A stretch of DNA of 64,000 nt from Planctomycetota bacterium (GTDB lineage: Bacteria; Planctomycetota; Phycisphaerae; Phycisphaerales; SM1A02). A model generated the notes under the pieces. That model was not told the origin of the DNA and searched no databases. It saw nothing but the letters and a program-made list of their open reading frames with translations. Made by a program: the position numbers and the translations under genes. The DNA lies in the NCBI GenBank assembly GCA_026386795.1, contig JAPLMU010000052.1:1-64000 (forward strand), in the 5' to 3' direction. Positions 1 to 8,329 of the stretch are shown piece by piece. Every line of letters begins with the position of its first letter. Positions within the stretch are counted from its first letter, which is position 1.

Positions 1-396
1 AAGATCACTGAAACCAAGCTCTATCCGGGCTATGTGTTCGTGGAAATGCGCTTGGAAGCTGACGGACGCATCCCACAGGACGTGTTCTTCCTGATCAAGG
101 AAACCACGGGCGTCGGCGACTTCGTCGGCACCGCTGGTCGACCCACGCCGATGGGCCCTGCCGAGGTGGAGAAGATGCTGTTCGACAGCCGTCCCGCCGA
201 GCAGATGCCACAGGTCAAGATGGACTTCGCTGCTGGCGACGCCGTCACCATCAAGGAAGGCCCGTTCCAGAACTACGAAGGAACGGTCGAGAGCACCTTG
301 CCGGACAAGGGAATCGTTCGCGTCCTGGTCACAATCTTCGGCCGGCAGGTTCCGGTGGACGTCGAGTACTGGCAGGTTGCGAAGGCTGGCACCTAA
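1..396 (+). CDS. nusG: Transcription termination/antitermination protein NusG, 5' end outside the window
   Basis: The frame is open from base 1, so the start lies off the left edge; 131 codons are visible. The first part carries the end of the NGN domain (KLYPGYVFVEM, then KETTGVGDFVG). The C-terminal third is a KOW domain (AAGDAVTIKEGPFQNYEGTV, then a short beta-rich end). NusG binds RNA polymerase and couples it to Rho or ribosomes. The family assignment is firm from these motifs. The usual downstream neighbours rplK and rplA are absent: the next gene is an unrelated lipoprotein 40 bp away with its own promoter-like hexamer. Confidence 0.95.
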   Translation, partial: KITETKLYPGYVFVEMRLEADGRIPQDVFFLIKETTGVGDFVGTAGRPTPMGPAEVEKMLFDSRPAEQMPQVKMDFAAGDAVTIKEGPFQNYEGTVESTLPDKGIVRVLVTIFGRQVPVDVEYWQVAKAGT

Positions 397-436
397 GTAC
401 GCGGGCAGAGCCCAATACGGTGGCTAGACTGCGTGC

Positions 437-1177
437 ATGGCAACGATTTCCACGGACCGGATCTCGACCGCGCATGATGGACTCCGCGCGTTCACTCGCA
501 CTCTTTCTATCGGCATGGCCGCAGCATCAGTGATGCTTGTGAGCGGGTGCTCTGCGCCGCGCACGTGGCCTTCGGTATCCGGTAGTGCGGGCATCTCAGC
601 TGACACTCCTCCGCTTCCGCAAGTGGTGGTGTCGGCGCTGAAGTTTGCGCATCAGGAAATTGCCAAGGACACGCCGCTTGTTTACAACCTGCCGGCAGAG
701 ATCAATGGTGGTGCATGGAAGACGTTTGAGCGCGACCTTGCGCCAGCGAAGGCCATGTGCCCAGGTGACACGCATGTATGGACAGTGCGTCAGGCACGCA
801 TTGATGGCAGCAAGGCGCAGGTGGATATTGAGTATCCATCGCGCGATGGCTTCTATCAAACAGTGACCGTGCACATGCAGGGCGCTACTGGTGGATTTGA
901 TTACAAGCCAGCGTTTCTGCAGTACTGGAAAGTGCCTGTGAAGGACCCAGTGTGCCAGCAGCCGCTTGCGGTGGTTGAGCGTCTGTGCGGCGCAGCAGCA
1001 GCCGAGAAGTTGCGCGCGCAGCGCGTGGCAGCATTGCCGCCGGGCGCAGTATTGAGCACAGCACCTGATGGCATCAGCGGTCCTGGCGGAATGAATCCAC
1101 AGCCCGTTGCACCAGCGAACTCCGCTGTTCCTCCGAAGGCTGTTCCTGCGGGAGCCGCTGAGGAGCCTTCGAAGTGA
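437..1177 (+). CDS. Hypothetical lipoprotein
   Basis: The 246-residue product has a hydrophobic stretch followed by lipobox LVSGC (Cys38), so it is probably a lipid-anchored periplasmic protein. The rest shows no family I recognise; the last 45 residues are rich in Pro, Ala and Gly. The ATG at 437 has no Shine-Dalgarno, but TAGACT (425-430) ends 6 nt before it, which suits a leaderless transcript. A shorter start at Met27 (base 515) would give a more usual signal-peptide length. Its stop overlaps the GTG start of the UbiA gene (GTGA), so the two are probably co-transcribed. The function is unknown. Confidence 0.75.
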   Translation: MATISTDRISTAHDGLRAFTRTLSIGMAAASVMLVSGCSAPRTWPSVSGSAGISADTPPLPQVVVSALKFAHQEIAKDTPLVYNLPAEINGGAWKTFERDLAPAKAMCPGDTHVWTVRQARIDGSKAQVDIEYPSRDGFYQTVTVHMQGATGGFDYKPAFLQYWKVPVKDPVCQQPLAVVERLCGAAAAEKLRAQRVAALPPGAVLSTAPDGISGPGGMNPQPVAPANSAVPPKAVPAGAAEEPSK

Positions 1178-2091
1178 CGGTTGCTGGTCTCGCTGCTGCA
1201 CGCGAGATCGCCAAGGACATCAAGCTTTCGCACTCCGTGTTTGCGCTGCCATTTGCGCTCCTCGGCGCGTTTGTTGCATTGCCGGCGGGGCCGATTGATT
1301 GGCGCGGATTGCTGCTCTCTGCACTCCTAGTAGTTGGGTGCATGGTGAGTGCGCGCACGGCCGCCATGATTTCGAATCGACTGCTTGATCGAGGAATCGA
1401 CGCGCGCAATCCGCGCACGGTTTCGCGCGCGCTGCCAGCGGGGCGGGTTGCGGTGTGGCAAGTACGCGTGGCGTTGCTGGCTGCATCGGCAGCGTTCGTC
1501 ATGTTGTGCGGATTATTTGGCGTGCTACAGAACAACTGGTGGCCACTGGCGCTGGCGTTGCCGGTGTTGTGCTGGATTTGTTCATACGGATTCTTCAAGC
1601 GTTTCACCATGCTCTGCCATGTCTGGCTTGGCGCAAGTTTGGCGATCAGCCCCGTGGCAGCGGCTATCGCGGTGCGGTCAGCCGCAGTGTTTGAGCCGGG
1701 GCCATGGCTTCTTGCAGGCGCGGTGATGTTCTGGGTGGCAGGATTTGATGTCCTCTATGCCATGCAGGATGTTGAGGTGGATCGTCGCGATGGGCTGCAC
1801 AGCATGCCGGCACGCATGGGCGTTCACCGCGCAGCATGGGCGTCGCGAGTGATGCATGTGGCTTCGGTACTGCTATTGATTGCATTCTGGCGAAACGTGC
1901 CAGCGCTGTGCGTGGGTGTTGGATTTGCTGCAGCCGTCGCAGTTGCCGCGGTGGTGATTGCATCGGAGCATGTGTTGCTTGCTCGGGGTGGTGCAACGGG
2001 AATCGCGAAGCACTTCACAACACTCAACGGAATTGTCTCGCTTGCGCTTGGAGGCGCGGGTATCGCTTCGATCATTGCCGCGCGCGGCTGA
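1174..2091 (+). CDS. UbiA-family prenyltransferase, probably MqnP-like (menaquinone synthesis)
   Basis: The product is a 305-residue polytopic membrane protein of the UbiA family, which attaches polyprenyl chains to aromatic rings. The first Asp-rich motif is NRLLDRGID (Asn68, Asp72, Asp76). The second is DVLYAMQDVEVDRRDGLHS (Asp192 to Asp206), followed by MPARMG. The YAxQDxxxDxxxGLxSxPAxxG form resembles the futalosine-pathway enzyme MqnP more than classical UbiA, but no other menaquinone gene is nearby, so the substrate is inferred. The GTG start overlaps the preceding stop codon. The CHAD gene follows after 10 bp. Confidence 0.88.
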   Translation: MTVAGLAAAREIAKDIKLSHSVFALPFALLGAFVALPAGPIDWRGLLLSALLVVGCMVSARTAAMISNRLLDRGIDARNPRTVSRALPAGRVAVWQVRVALLAASAAFVMLCGLFGVLQNNWWPLALALPVLCWICSYGFFKRFTMLCHVWLGASLAISPVAAAIAVRSAAVFEPGPWLLAGAVMFWVAGFDVLYAMQDVEVDRRDGLHSMPARMGVHRAAWASRVMHVASVLLLIAFWRNVPALCVGVGFAAAVAVAAVVIASEHVLLARGGATGIAKHFTTLNGIVSLALGGAGIASIIAARG

Positions 2092-2101
2092 GGTGCACTG
2101 A

Positions 2102-3202
2102 ATGGCTGCAGAACATAGCGATGCGCCTGCCGGTAAACGCGGCACGGGTGATGTAGCGGTGGTAGTAGTACGGAAGTCGGCAGCGAAGTCAGCTGCGAAA
2201 TCTGCAGCCAAGTCAGCGGATAAATTTGCGGCCGAGGCCGCTGCAAAGTTTGCAGCCAAGGCGGCGGCGCTGCGGCTTCCACGGATTTATCCGGCGCGCA
2301 TTCAGCCGGCGGAAGAGCTTGGCGAGGCATTACGGGCGGCACTCTTGGCTGAAATCGAAGTGGCACTCCGCGAATGTGATGGGCTTGCAAGTTGGGAGCA
2401 GCCGCGACGACGACGTGCGGTGCATGAAATTCGGCGCGCCCTCAAGCGATTCCGAGCAGGCGCCAGTCTGTGCAAGGGTGCAGTGGATGCAGTGGCAGTA
2501 CGCGAAGTGCAAGAAGAAGTGCGCGGCACCGCGGAGCGATTGTCGGCAACGCGCGATCGTGATGTGTTGATTGAGACAATCGCTGGCGTCTGTGAGATCT
2601 TCCCACCCACGTCGCGGCGCAGCGTGCAAGCGATAGCGGTTGCTGTGTTAGCCCCGGAAAAAGCCACGACGGCAAGCGCAGACTGGCAACAGGCAGCTTC
2701 GATACTTCGTTCACAACTTGAGGGGATGCGAACTCGAATGCTCACCGCGGATATGCGCGCGGTTGGTCCTGATGGTATTGCTGATGCGATTGCGCGACGC
2801 TGGCGGCGTGCCCGGCGCTCCGCTGCAGTACCGTGGAATGCTGGACATTTGGACTCACTGCACGAGGTGCGTAAAGAATGTCAGCGGATCGCTGCGCAAT
2901 TGTTGTTGATCTCCCGCCTTGGACCGCGGCGCAAATTTGAGAAGCTCGCGGCGGATTTAGGAAGCGTGGTTTCCAAAATTGGCGAGGATCGTGATCTTGG
3001 ATTGCTTGAGGGACTGCTCACAGAGCGGCGTGCGGAATTCCCCGACCCGCGCCAAGTGGGCGAGATGCTTCGGCAGGTTCATGAGCGCCGGCAGAAATTG
3101 CTTCGTTCTGCGTACCAGCGTGCGACGAAGGTGCTCGATCAAAAGTCGGGATCAATCCGGAAGTTGATCTCGATCGGTCGTGCCCGCTCGCGGCGTGGGT
3201 GA
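2102..3202 (+). CDS. CHAD-domain protein with Ala/Lys repeat N-terminus
   Basis: Residues from about 70 to the end form a CHAD domain, an all-helical domain with conserved His and basic residues that binds polyphosphate. The helical signatures HEIRRALKRFRAGASL and LHEVRKECQRIAAQLLL are visible. Residues 24-57 are a low-complexity tract built from KSAA/KFAA units, resembling histone H1-like tails; such a basic tail could add polyanion binding, which is inference. There is no CYTH domain or polyphosphate kinase beside it. It follows the UbiA gene by 10 bp and probably shares its transcript. Confidence 0.85.
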   Translation: MAAEHSDAPAGKRGTGDVAVVVVRKSAAKSAAKSAAKSADKFAAEAAAKFAAKAAALRLPRIYPARIQPAEELGEALRAALLAEIEVALRECDGLASWEQPRRRRAVHEIRRALKRFRAGASLCKGAVDAVAVREVQEEVRGTAERLSATRDRDVLIETIAGVCEIFPPTSRRSVQAIAVAVLAPEKATTASADWQQAASILRSQLEGMRTRMLTADMRAVGPDGIADAIARRWRRARRSAAVPWNAGHLDSLHEVRKECQRIAAQLLLISRLGPRRKFEKLAADLGSVVSKIGEDRDLGLLEGLLTERRAEFPDPRQVGEMLRQVHERRQKLLRSAYQRATKVLDQKSGSIRKLISIGRARSRRG

Positions 3203-3234
3203 CGCGCCTCAGAGCCGTGTAACCTGCGCGCCCC

Positions 3235-4809
3235 ATGAGCGGAAAAGAACAGCAACAACAGAAGGGCGCCGCAAATGCTGGCGCCGCCAAGACGGCCATT
3301 ACTCCTACTCGCGAGGAGAACTACGCCGAGTGGTATCAGCAAGTGGTTCGCTCGGCGGATCTTGCAGAGAACAGCCCGGTGCGCGGGTGCATGGTGATCA
3401 AGCCGTGGGGCTACGCCATGTGGGAAAATGTTCAGCGCGTGTTGGATGGCATGTTCAAAGCCACCGGACACAAGAACGCGTACTTCCCGCTCTTCATTCC
3501 GCTTTCCTTTCTAGAGAAGGAAGCTGCGCATGTTGACGGCTTTGCGAAGGAATGCGCGGTAGTGACGCATCACCGACTCAAGGTCGGTCCGAATGGCAAG
3601 CTGATTCCTGATGGCGAACTTGATGAGCCATTGATCGTTCGCCCGACCAGCGAGACCATCATTGGCGCCACGTTTGCAAAGTGGGTGCAGAGTTACCGCG
3701 ACCTTCCGCTCCTCATCAACCAGTGGGCGAATGTTGTTCGCTGGGAGATGCGCACGCGCCTGTTCTTGCGTACTACCGAATTCCTTTGGCAGGAAGGCCA
3801 CACCGCCCATGCCACTGAAACAGAAGCAGTGGACGAAACCATGCAGATGCTCCGCGTCTACGCAGACTTCGCCGAGAATTGGATGGCCATGCCGGTGATT
3901 CAAGGTCGCAAGACTGAAAGTGAGCGATTCCCAGGCGCAGTGGAGACCTATTGCATCGAAGCCATGATGCAGGATCGCAAGGCGTTGCAGGCTGGAACAA
4001 GCCATTTCTTGGGACAGAACTTTGCGAAGGCAAGTGAGATTCAGTTTCTTGATGCCGATGGTCAACAGAAATTTGCGTGGACAACCAGTTGGGGCGTGAG
4101 CACGCGTTTGATTGGTGCGCTGATCATGACACACTCCGACGATGACGGCCTCATGGTTCCGCCGCGCTTGGCGCCAACGCACATTGTGATTCTGCCTGTG
4201 CTGCACAAGCCGGAGTCTGCGCAGCAGGTGTTGGAATATTGCAAGGCACTCGCCGCGGAATTACGCACGCAGCAGTTCGCTGGTCGGGGCATTGAAGTGG
4301 AGATTGACGCGCGTGACTTGCGTGGCGGCGACAAGATGTGGCAGTGGGTGAAGAAGGGTGTTCCGGTGCGGATTGAAGTTGGTCCGCGCGACATCGAGCA
4401 GGGCGCCGTCTTCATGGCTCGCCGCGACCGGAGCGCCAAGGACAAAGCCTCCATGCCGCGCGATGAGTTTGTACGCGGGGCCTCAGCACTCTTGCAGGAG
4501 ATCCAGGACGGCATGCTGGCTCGGGCGATGGCGTTCCGCGCTGAGCACACGCGCCGGATTGACACGCGGGAGGAGTTTGAGGCGTTCTTCACCCCGAAGC
4601 GTGCTGGCGACGACAACAGCCCGTCCGAGATTCACGGCGGCTTCGCCTTGGCACACTTCTGCGGCGACGCAGCGGTGGAGACTGACGTAAAGGGTCGTCT
4701 TGGGGTCACCGTCCGTTGCATTCCGCTTGATATGGCCAATGAGCCGGGCACCTGTGTCATCACTGGACGTCCGAGTAACGGTCGCGTGGTGTGGGGTAAG
4801 TCTTACTAA
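3235..4809 (+). CDS. proS: Prolyl-tRNA synthetase, archaeal/eukaryotic-like type
   Basis: The 524-residue class II synthetase charges tRNA(Pro). Visible signatures are RPTSETIIG, motif 2 (FLRTTEFLWQEGHTAHAT, around residues 177-194), HSDDDGLMVPPRLAP, and a C-terminus ending in WGKSY. It lacks the long editing insertion of the bacterial E. coli-type enzyme. That, plus the Tyr terminus, places it with the short ProRS form common in archaea, eukaryotes and some bacteria. The first 20 residues are Gln/Ala-rich and probably disordered. TAACCT (3220-3225) lies 9 nt before the ATG and no Shine-Dalgarno is visible. Confidence 0.96.
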   Translation: MSGKEQQQQKGAANAGAAKTAITPTREENYAEWYQQVVRSADLAENSPVRGCMVIKPWGYAMWENVQRVLDGMFKATGHKNAYFPLFIPLSFLEKEAAHVDGFAKECAVVTHHRLKVGPNGKLIPDGELDEPLIVRPTSETIIGATFAKWVQSYRDLPLLINQWANVVRWEMRTRLFLRTTEFLWQEGHTAHATETEAVDETMQMLRVYADFAENWMAMPVIQGRKTESERFPGAVETYCIEAMMQDRKALQAGTSHFLGQNFAKASEIQFLDADGQQKFAWTTSWGVSTRLIGALIMTHSDDDGLMVPPRLAPTHIVILPVLHKPESAQQVLEYCKALAAELRTQQFAGRGIEVEIDARDLRGGDKMWQWVKKGVPVRIEVGPRDIEQGAVFMARRDRSAKDKASMPRDEFVRGASALLQEIQDGMLARAMAFRAEHTRRIDTREEFEAFFTPKRAGDDNSPSEIHGGFALAHFCGDAAVETDVKGRLGVTVRCIPLDMANEPGTCVITGRPSNGRVVWGKSY

Positions 4810-4864
4810 AGTCTGATAAAGTCACTTCTGCGAAGAAATTTGGGGATTCATGCTGATTCGGAAT

Positions 4865-4931
4865 GCCTCTGGCTGTGCTAGAGGCCGATTCGTGGCATCA
4901 TCCATATGCCCGCGGGTCATTGCGACCGCGG
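4865..4931 (+). promoter_or_regulatory. Two hairpins in the leader of the PEP-CTERM-like gene
   Basis: The 163-nt gap before the gene holds GCCTCT/AGAGGC arms (4865-4870 and 4880-4885). It also holds a bulged 8-bp stem between 4910-4918 and 4924-4931 with loop ATTGC. No T-tract follows either, so they look like leader structure rather than terminators. Function is unknown. Confidence 0.4.
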
Positions 4932-4972
4932 ACATCACACTTTGGTTCTTGGTTTAGAGAGAGGAAAAGGAA

Positions 4973-5620
4973 ATGCGCTTTATTGCGTCTATCGTCGCTG
5001 CTTCGCTGGTTGCTGCCTCCGCTCAGGCAGGGCTTGTGAATCCGCTCATCCCGTCCTGGTCCGGTGGATCCAACACGCAGTTTGCGCAGTGGGATTCATT
5101 CTCGCAGCCATCCGGCGGGGCAAATGCGCCTGATACCGCTGGCTCCTCACCTTTCTCATTGATGAATTTCGCTCCGGGAGCATTCATCACGGGAACCGGC
5201 AACATGTACAGCATCAATTCCGCGCTCTACCTGATGATCATGGGTGGAACGCTCGGCAACGGCGCATCGCCAACACAGGTTGTCATGAATGTGGCGACGG
5301 CTGGTTCGCTCTTGAATACATCCGGTGTCCGCCTTTCGCTCTTTGATAATACTGGCAACAGTATGCAGCTTGCGCCGAGCATCAGCCAGCTTCGCTACGA
5401 CGCGCCTGCTCAGCCACAAGGATCGATTCAGACTTGGGCCTTCACTTGGAACACGTCGTTCGTGCCGTTCCAAGCGACTGGCTTCCGAGTGGAGTTTGGT
5501 GCCAGTGCGCCAAGCATGTCACTCGATGCCGTGCGTTTGGACTTGCAGTATGCGCCAGCACCTGGCGCCTTGGCGCTGCTGGCCATCTCGGCATTCACTG
5601 TAAGCCGTCGACGTCGTTAA
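4973..5620 (+). CDS. Secreted protein with PEP-CTERM-like C-terminal sorting signal
   Basis: The 215-residue product begins with a clear signal peptide ending ASAQA, followed by a beta-rich body without recognisable catalytic motifs. It ends in PAPGALALLAISAFTVSRRRR. This tripartite end (Pro-rich motif, hydrophobic helix, Arg cluster) is the PEP-CTERM-type layout that exosortase-like systems process and anchor; here PAP replaces PEP. A purine-rich ribosome-binding site (GAGAGGAAAAGGA) directly precedes the ATG, unlike most transcription-unit starts in this window. No exosortase gene is present nearby. A strong terminator follows. Another tail of the same kind is at 60172-60936. Confidence 0.85.
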   Translation: MRFIASIVAASLVAASAQAGLVNPLIPSWSGGSNTQFAQWDSFSQPSGGANAPDTAGSSPFSLMNFAPGAFITGTGNMYSINSALYLMIMGGTLGNGASPTQVVMNVATAGSLLNTSGVRLSLFDNTGNSMQLAPSISQLRYDAPAQPQGSIQTWAFTWNTSFVPFQATGFRVEFGASAPSMSLDAVRLDLQYAPAPGALALLAISAFTVSRRRR

Positions 5621-5657
5621 AGCGGCTGTTTCTCAGCACATTCTTATAGTCACGCCT

Positions 5658-5694
5658 CCGTCCGCTTGCATTCGTGCAGCGGGCGGTTCTTTTT
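5658..5694 (+). terminator. Rho-independent terminator of the PEP-CTERM-like gene
   Basis: A GC-rich stem (CCGTCCGCTTGC against GCAGCGGGCGG, with one bulged T and one G-T pair) is followed by TTCTTTTT at 5687-5694. It lies 38 bp after the stop codon. Confidence 0.85.
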
Positions 5695-5754
5695 GGGAAC
5701 CTACGGGTGACGGCTCGCACTGGTAAGTAGGACGCACCGACTGCTGTGCATTCC

Positions 5755-5800
5755 AAAAAAGGAGACGGCGCCACGCTACTTTCGAAGGGACGCCGCCTCT
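5755..5800 (-). terminator. Minus-strand terminator-like hairpin
   Basis: Arms 5761-5770 and 5791-5800 pair at 9 of 10 positions around a 20-nt loop. On the minus strand the stem is followed by TTTTTT (5760-5755). It sits 32 nt beyond the stop of the small minus-strand reading frame at 5832-6101, which is the main reason to consider that frame real. Confidence 0.55.
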
Positions 5801-5831
5801 CGTGGGGGCAATGTATGGAAGTCACCAACAG

Positions 5832-6101
5832 CTATTCAATGCAGTACTTCGTACCAGCAGAACAGTTGGATGCATCATTCGATGGAAATTCAATCGAATC
5901 GTCGAAAGCATGCACATTTTCGTAGGTCGGCTGCAACTGCACTTGCGTGTCCCCCGATCGACACAGAATGAGGAGCCGCTCGTCCGATTCCAATTTTGGA
6001 ATTGCTGTCGCCCGGAACATGCTGGCGACGATGTTCATCCGCTTCACGCACGCCAGTGTCAGCCATGCTCCGCAAGCGCGTGCGTGCCTGAGCGGCAGCA
6101 T
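5832..6101 (-). CDS. Doubtful small ORF, 89 aa, unknown
   Basis: This reading frame fills the otherwise empty 5.7-6.1 kb gap and ends 32 nt before a minus-strand terminator-like hairpin. It contains no domain I recognise; the C-terminal 20 residues hold two Cys separated by six residues. AGGGAG lies about 13 nt before the ATG, rather far for a Shine-Dalgarno. A second Met at codon 22 is an alternative start. Third-position composition is less GC-rich than in neighbouring genes, so it may not be coding. The rest of 5695-5831 and 6102-6143 holds only the hairpin and the cvfB promoter hexamer. Confidence 0.25.
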   Translation of the reverse strand: MLPLRHARACGAWLTLACVKRMNIVASMFRATAIPKLESDERLLILCRSGDTQVQLQPTYENVHAFDDSIEFPSNDASNCSAGTKYCIE

Positions 6102-6143
6102 GGTGATTTGCTCGCTCCCTGCTTGCTCTAGTCTGCGTCCTCT

Positions 6144-6980
6144 ATGCCACTTCTTGGAACACGTAATCCCCTTCTGGTTTCACGCGAGGCCGAAGCTGGT
6201 CTGTACTTGGATGCGGGTGAGCTCGGCGAGATCTTGTTACCGCGGCGCTACGTGATGCCGGGGTGGAATTTCAAAGATTCAATCGATGTGTTTCTCTACC
6301 GTGATTCGGAAGATCGGTTGGTGGCCACCACGGAATCACCACTCGCCATGGTGGGCGGATTCGCGTGCATGGAGGTGCGAGACATCAGCGAGAACGCCGG
6401 TGCGTTCTTGGACTGGGGACTTTCGAAGGACCTGCTGCTTCCGTTTCGCGAGCAAGGTTCCCCGGTGCGTTTGGGGCAGCGTGTAGTGGTAGCGGTGCTG
6501 ATGGATGATCGCACCAACCGAATCATTGCAAGCGCGCGTGTTGATAAACATTTCAGCGCGGATGTTCCGGCGTACCGTGAGGGTCAAGAAGTCAGTGTTC
6601 TGGTGTTTGCAAAGACGCCGCTTGGATTCAATGTCATTGTCGAGAACAAGCATCGCGGCCTGCTGTACCACGATGGCGCGGCGCACACGATTAAGTACGG
6701 GCAGCAGTTGAAATGCTTTGTCCGCGCGGTGCGCGAGGACCGCAAGGTCGATCTTGGCCTTGATGCTGCCGGGTACCAACGTGTTGGTCCACTTACGGAG
6801 CAGGTGCTTGCGATGCTTGCGCGCACGGATGGGCAGTTGAACATGGACGATGAAAGCACCCCAGATTCCATTCGTCTTCGCTTCGGCGTGAGCAAAAAAG
6901 CCTTTAAACAAGCGCTCGGAAGATTGTTGCGTGAACGCAAAATTGAATTCACAAAGCCTGGCATCCGCCTAGTAAATTAA
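6144..6980 (+). CDS. CvfB/YitL-like S1-domain RNA-binding protein
   Basis: The 278-residue product matches the CvfB architecture: tandem S1-like OB folds, then a C-terminal winged helix. The second fold contains GAFLDWGLSKDLLLPF and QRVVVAVLMDD; the third contains FNVIVENKHRGLLYHDG. The last 70 residues (LNMDDESTPDSIRLRFGVSK and onward) match the typical winged-helix end. The family binds RNA and affects virulence-factor or general expression in firmicutes; its role here is unknown. TAGTCT (6129-6134) lies 9 nt before the ATG with no Shine-Dalgarno. Confidence 0.88.
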   Translation: MPLLGTRNPLLVSREAEAGLYLDAGELGEILLPRRYVMPGWNFKDSIDVFLYRDSEDRLVATTESPLAMVGGFACMEVRDISENAGAFLDWGLSKDLLLPFREQGSPVRLGQRVVVAVLMDDRTNRIIASARVDKHFSADVPAYREGQEVSVLVFAKTPLGFNVIVENKHRGLLYHDGAAHTIKYGQQLKCFVRAVREDRKVDLGLDAAGYQRVGPLTEQVLAMLARTDGQLNMDDESTPDSIRLRFGVSKKAFKQALGRLLRERKIEFTKPGIRLVN

Positions 6981-6983
6981 TAG

Positions 6984-8270
6984 GTGCCCATGTTTCAGCC
7001 GCCACCAATGGATGTACTCGATGTGCAGCGGGAACTAGCGGCGTTACGCACTGAATTGGCGGAGATTCGTCGGGCTGACACAGAGGGATGGATTGACCGA
7101 GCACGGGCAGAGCAGGTCCAAGACATTGTGCGCGATGTACTCGCCGATTCGTCTACGCGGCTCAGTGAGTCTGGGAAGCGATGGCGAAGTGATTACAGCG
7201 CTGGTCTCTCCGTGGCGAGTGACGACGGCAACTGGACGATGACCTTTGGTGTCACGCAGCAGGTGAAGTTCGTCTATTCGTCAGCGTACGGCGATGAATC
7301 CTCCACCGACGATGTGCAGACACGATGGGGTATGGAAATCCGCCGCGTCAACCTAGTGATGTCGGGAACGGCAGTCGACCCGTCGGTTTCATGGCTGCTG
7401 ATGTTTCAGTATGACTCGCAGCCCGACCGTTGGGCGAGTGACCCAAACACATTTCAGCCGGTGTACGCCTACATCAAGAAGGACTTTGGAAATGGAGTAA
7501 CGACGTTGATTGGCAACCACAACGTTCCGTGGGACATTGACAGCACGTACTTTGAGGGATGTAGTTTGACCGCGGGTGACTATTCGATCTTTAACTATCG
7601 ATTTGGTGTTGGCCGTCAATCCGGTTTGGGAATTCAATTGCAGGACAGCGCGTTCCGATTACGGGGCGGAACGTACACCCAACTGACGCAGCCGGGAGGT
7701 GGATGGAACACGGATACCAATCTGAGTTTCGCGGTGGCGGGTCGCCTTGACTATCAAATCGGCGGTAAGTGGGAGGACTACGAAATGGAGTCTTCCACTG
7801 TTGGAAGTGCACCGAGTGTGGTGCTCGGTCTTGGATCGGTGTGGAGCAATGGCCGCGCCCAAAATCCGATCTCACCGCCGACTCCAAGTGCGGCGGGTGT
7901 GACGACGGACATCACCGCACGGTTCGGCGGGTGGTCATTGGAAGGCCAGTTTGTCTGGATGCGTGATGCGGCAGGTGCGCCGATTCCAGAGTGGTCACTC
8001 GGCGGAAACTTTCAGATTGCGGCGTTCCTCACGCCCAAGGTGGAGACATTCGCCGAGGCATGCTGGATGGAGACCGCCGATGTGCCATGGATCGCGCAGG
8101 CAGGAGTGAATTGGTACGTGCAGGGTGTTCGATTGAAGTTCACTTCCAAGGTCATCGTGCCATTTGGCGGTGGCGAGATTAACGGTATTGGTGCAGTTGC
8201 CGGGGGTCTTGGAGTTTCGAGCGCAAACAACAACGCCAGTTTTATTACCCAAGTGCAGGTGATGTTCTAG
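6984..8270 (+). CDS. Porin-like outer-membrane beta-barrel protein lacking a signal peptide
   Basis: After a 60-residue coiled-coil-like N-terminus (LDVQRELAALRTELAEIR), the protein is an alternating beta-strand pattern to the last residue, QVQVMF. That is typical of OprO/OprP-like porins with a terminal aromatic. The region DPSVSWLLMFQYDSQ and the repeated Gly-aromatic strands support a barrel. Unusually, no hydrophobic export signal precedes the coiled coil, and only 3 bp separate the GTG from the cvfB stop. ATG at 6990 (AGGTG 3 nt upstream) and ATG at 7008 are other starts; none adds a signal. Without one the protein cannot reach the outer membrane by the usual route. Confidence 0.75.
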   Translation: MPMFQPPPMDVLDVQRELAALRTELAEIRRADTEGWIDRARAEQVQDIVRDVLADSSTRLSESGKRWRSDYSAGLSVASDDGNWTMTFGVTQQVKFVYSSAYGDESSTDDVQTRWGMEIRRVNLVMSGTAVDPSVSWLLMFQYDSQPDRWASDPNTFQPVYAYIKKDFGNGVTTLIGNHNVPWDIDSTYFEGCSLTAGDYSIFNYRFGVGRQSGLGIQLQDSAFRLRGGTYTQLTQPGGGWNTDTNLSFAVAGRLDYQIGGKWEDYEMESSTVGSAPSVVLGLGSVWSNGRAQNPISPPTPSAAGVTTDITARFGGWSLEGQFVWMRDAAGAPIPEWSLGGNFQIAAFLTPKVETFAEACWMETADVPWIAQAGVNWYVQGVRLKFTSKVIVPFGGGEINGIGAVAGGLGVSSANNNASFITQVQVMF

Positions 8271-8329
8271 GGCGCCAGCAATGTTTGATTGCGGACGCAG
8301 CTTCGGCAATTTGATAGCCTCCCGCCACA

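Noticed and set aside
596..1610. Long minus-strand open frames opposite the lipoprotein and UbiA genes
   Set aside because: Arg/Cys/His-rich translations typical of antisense shadow frames in GC-rich DNA, with no motif or start signal.
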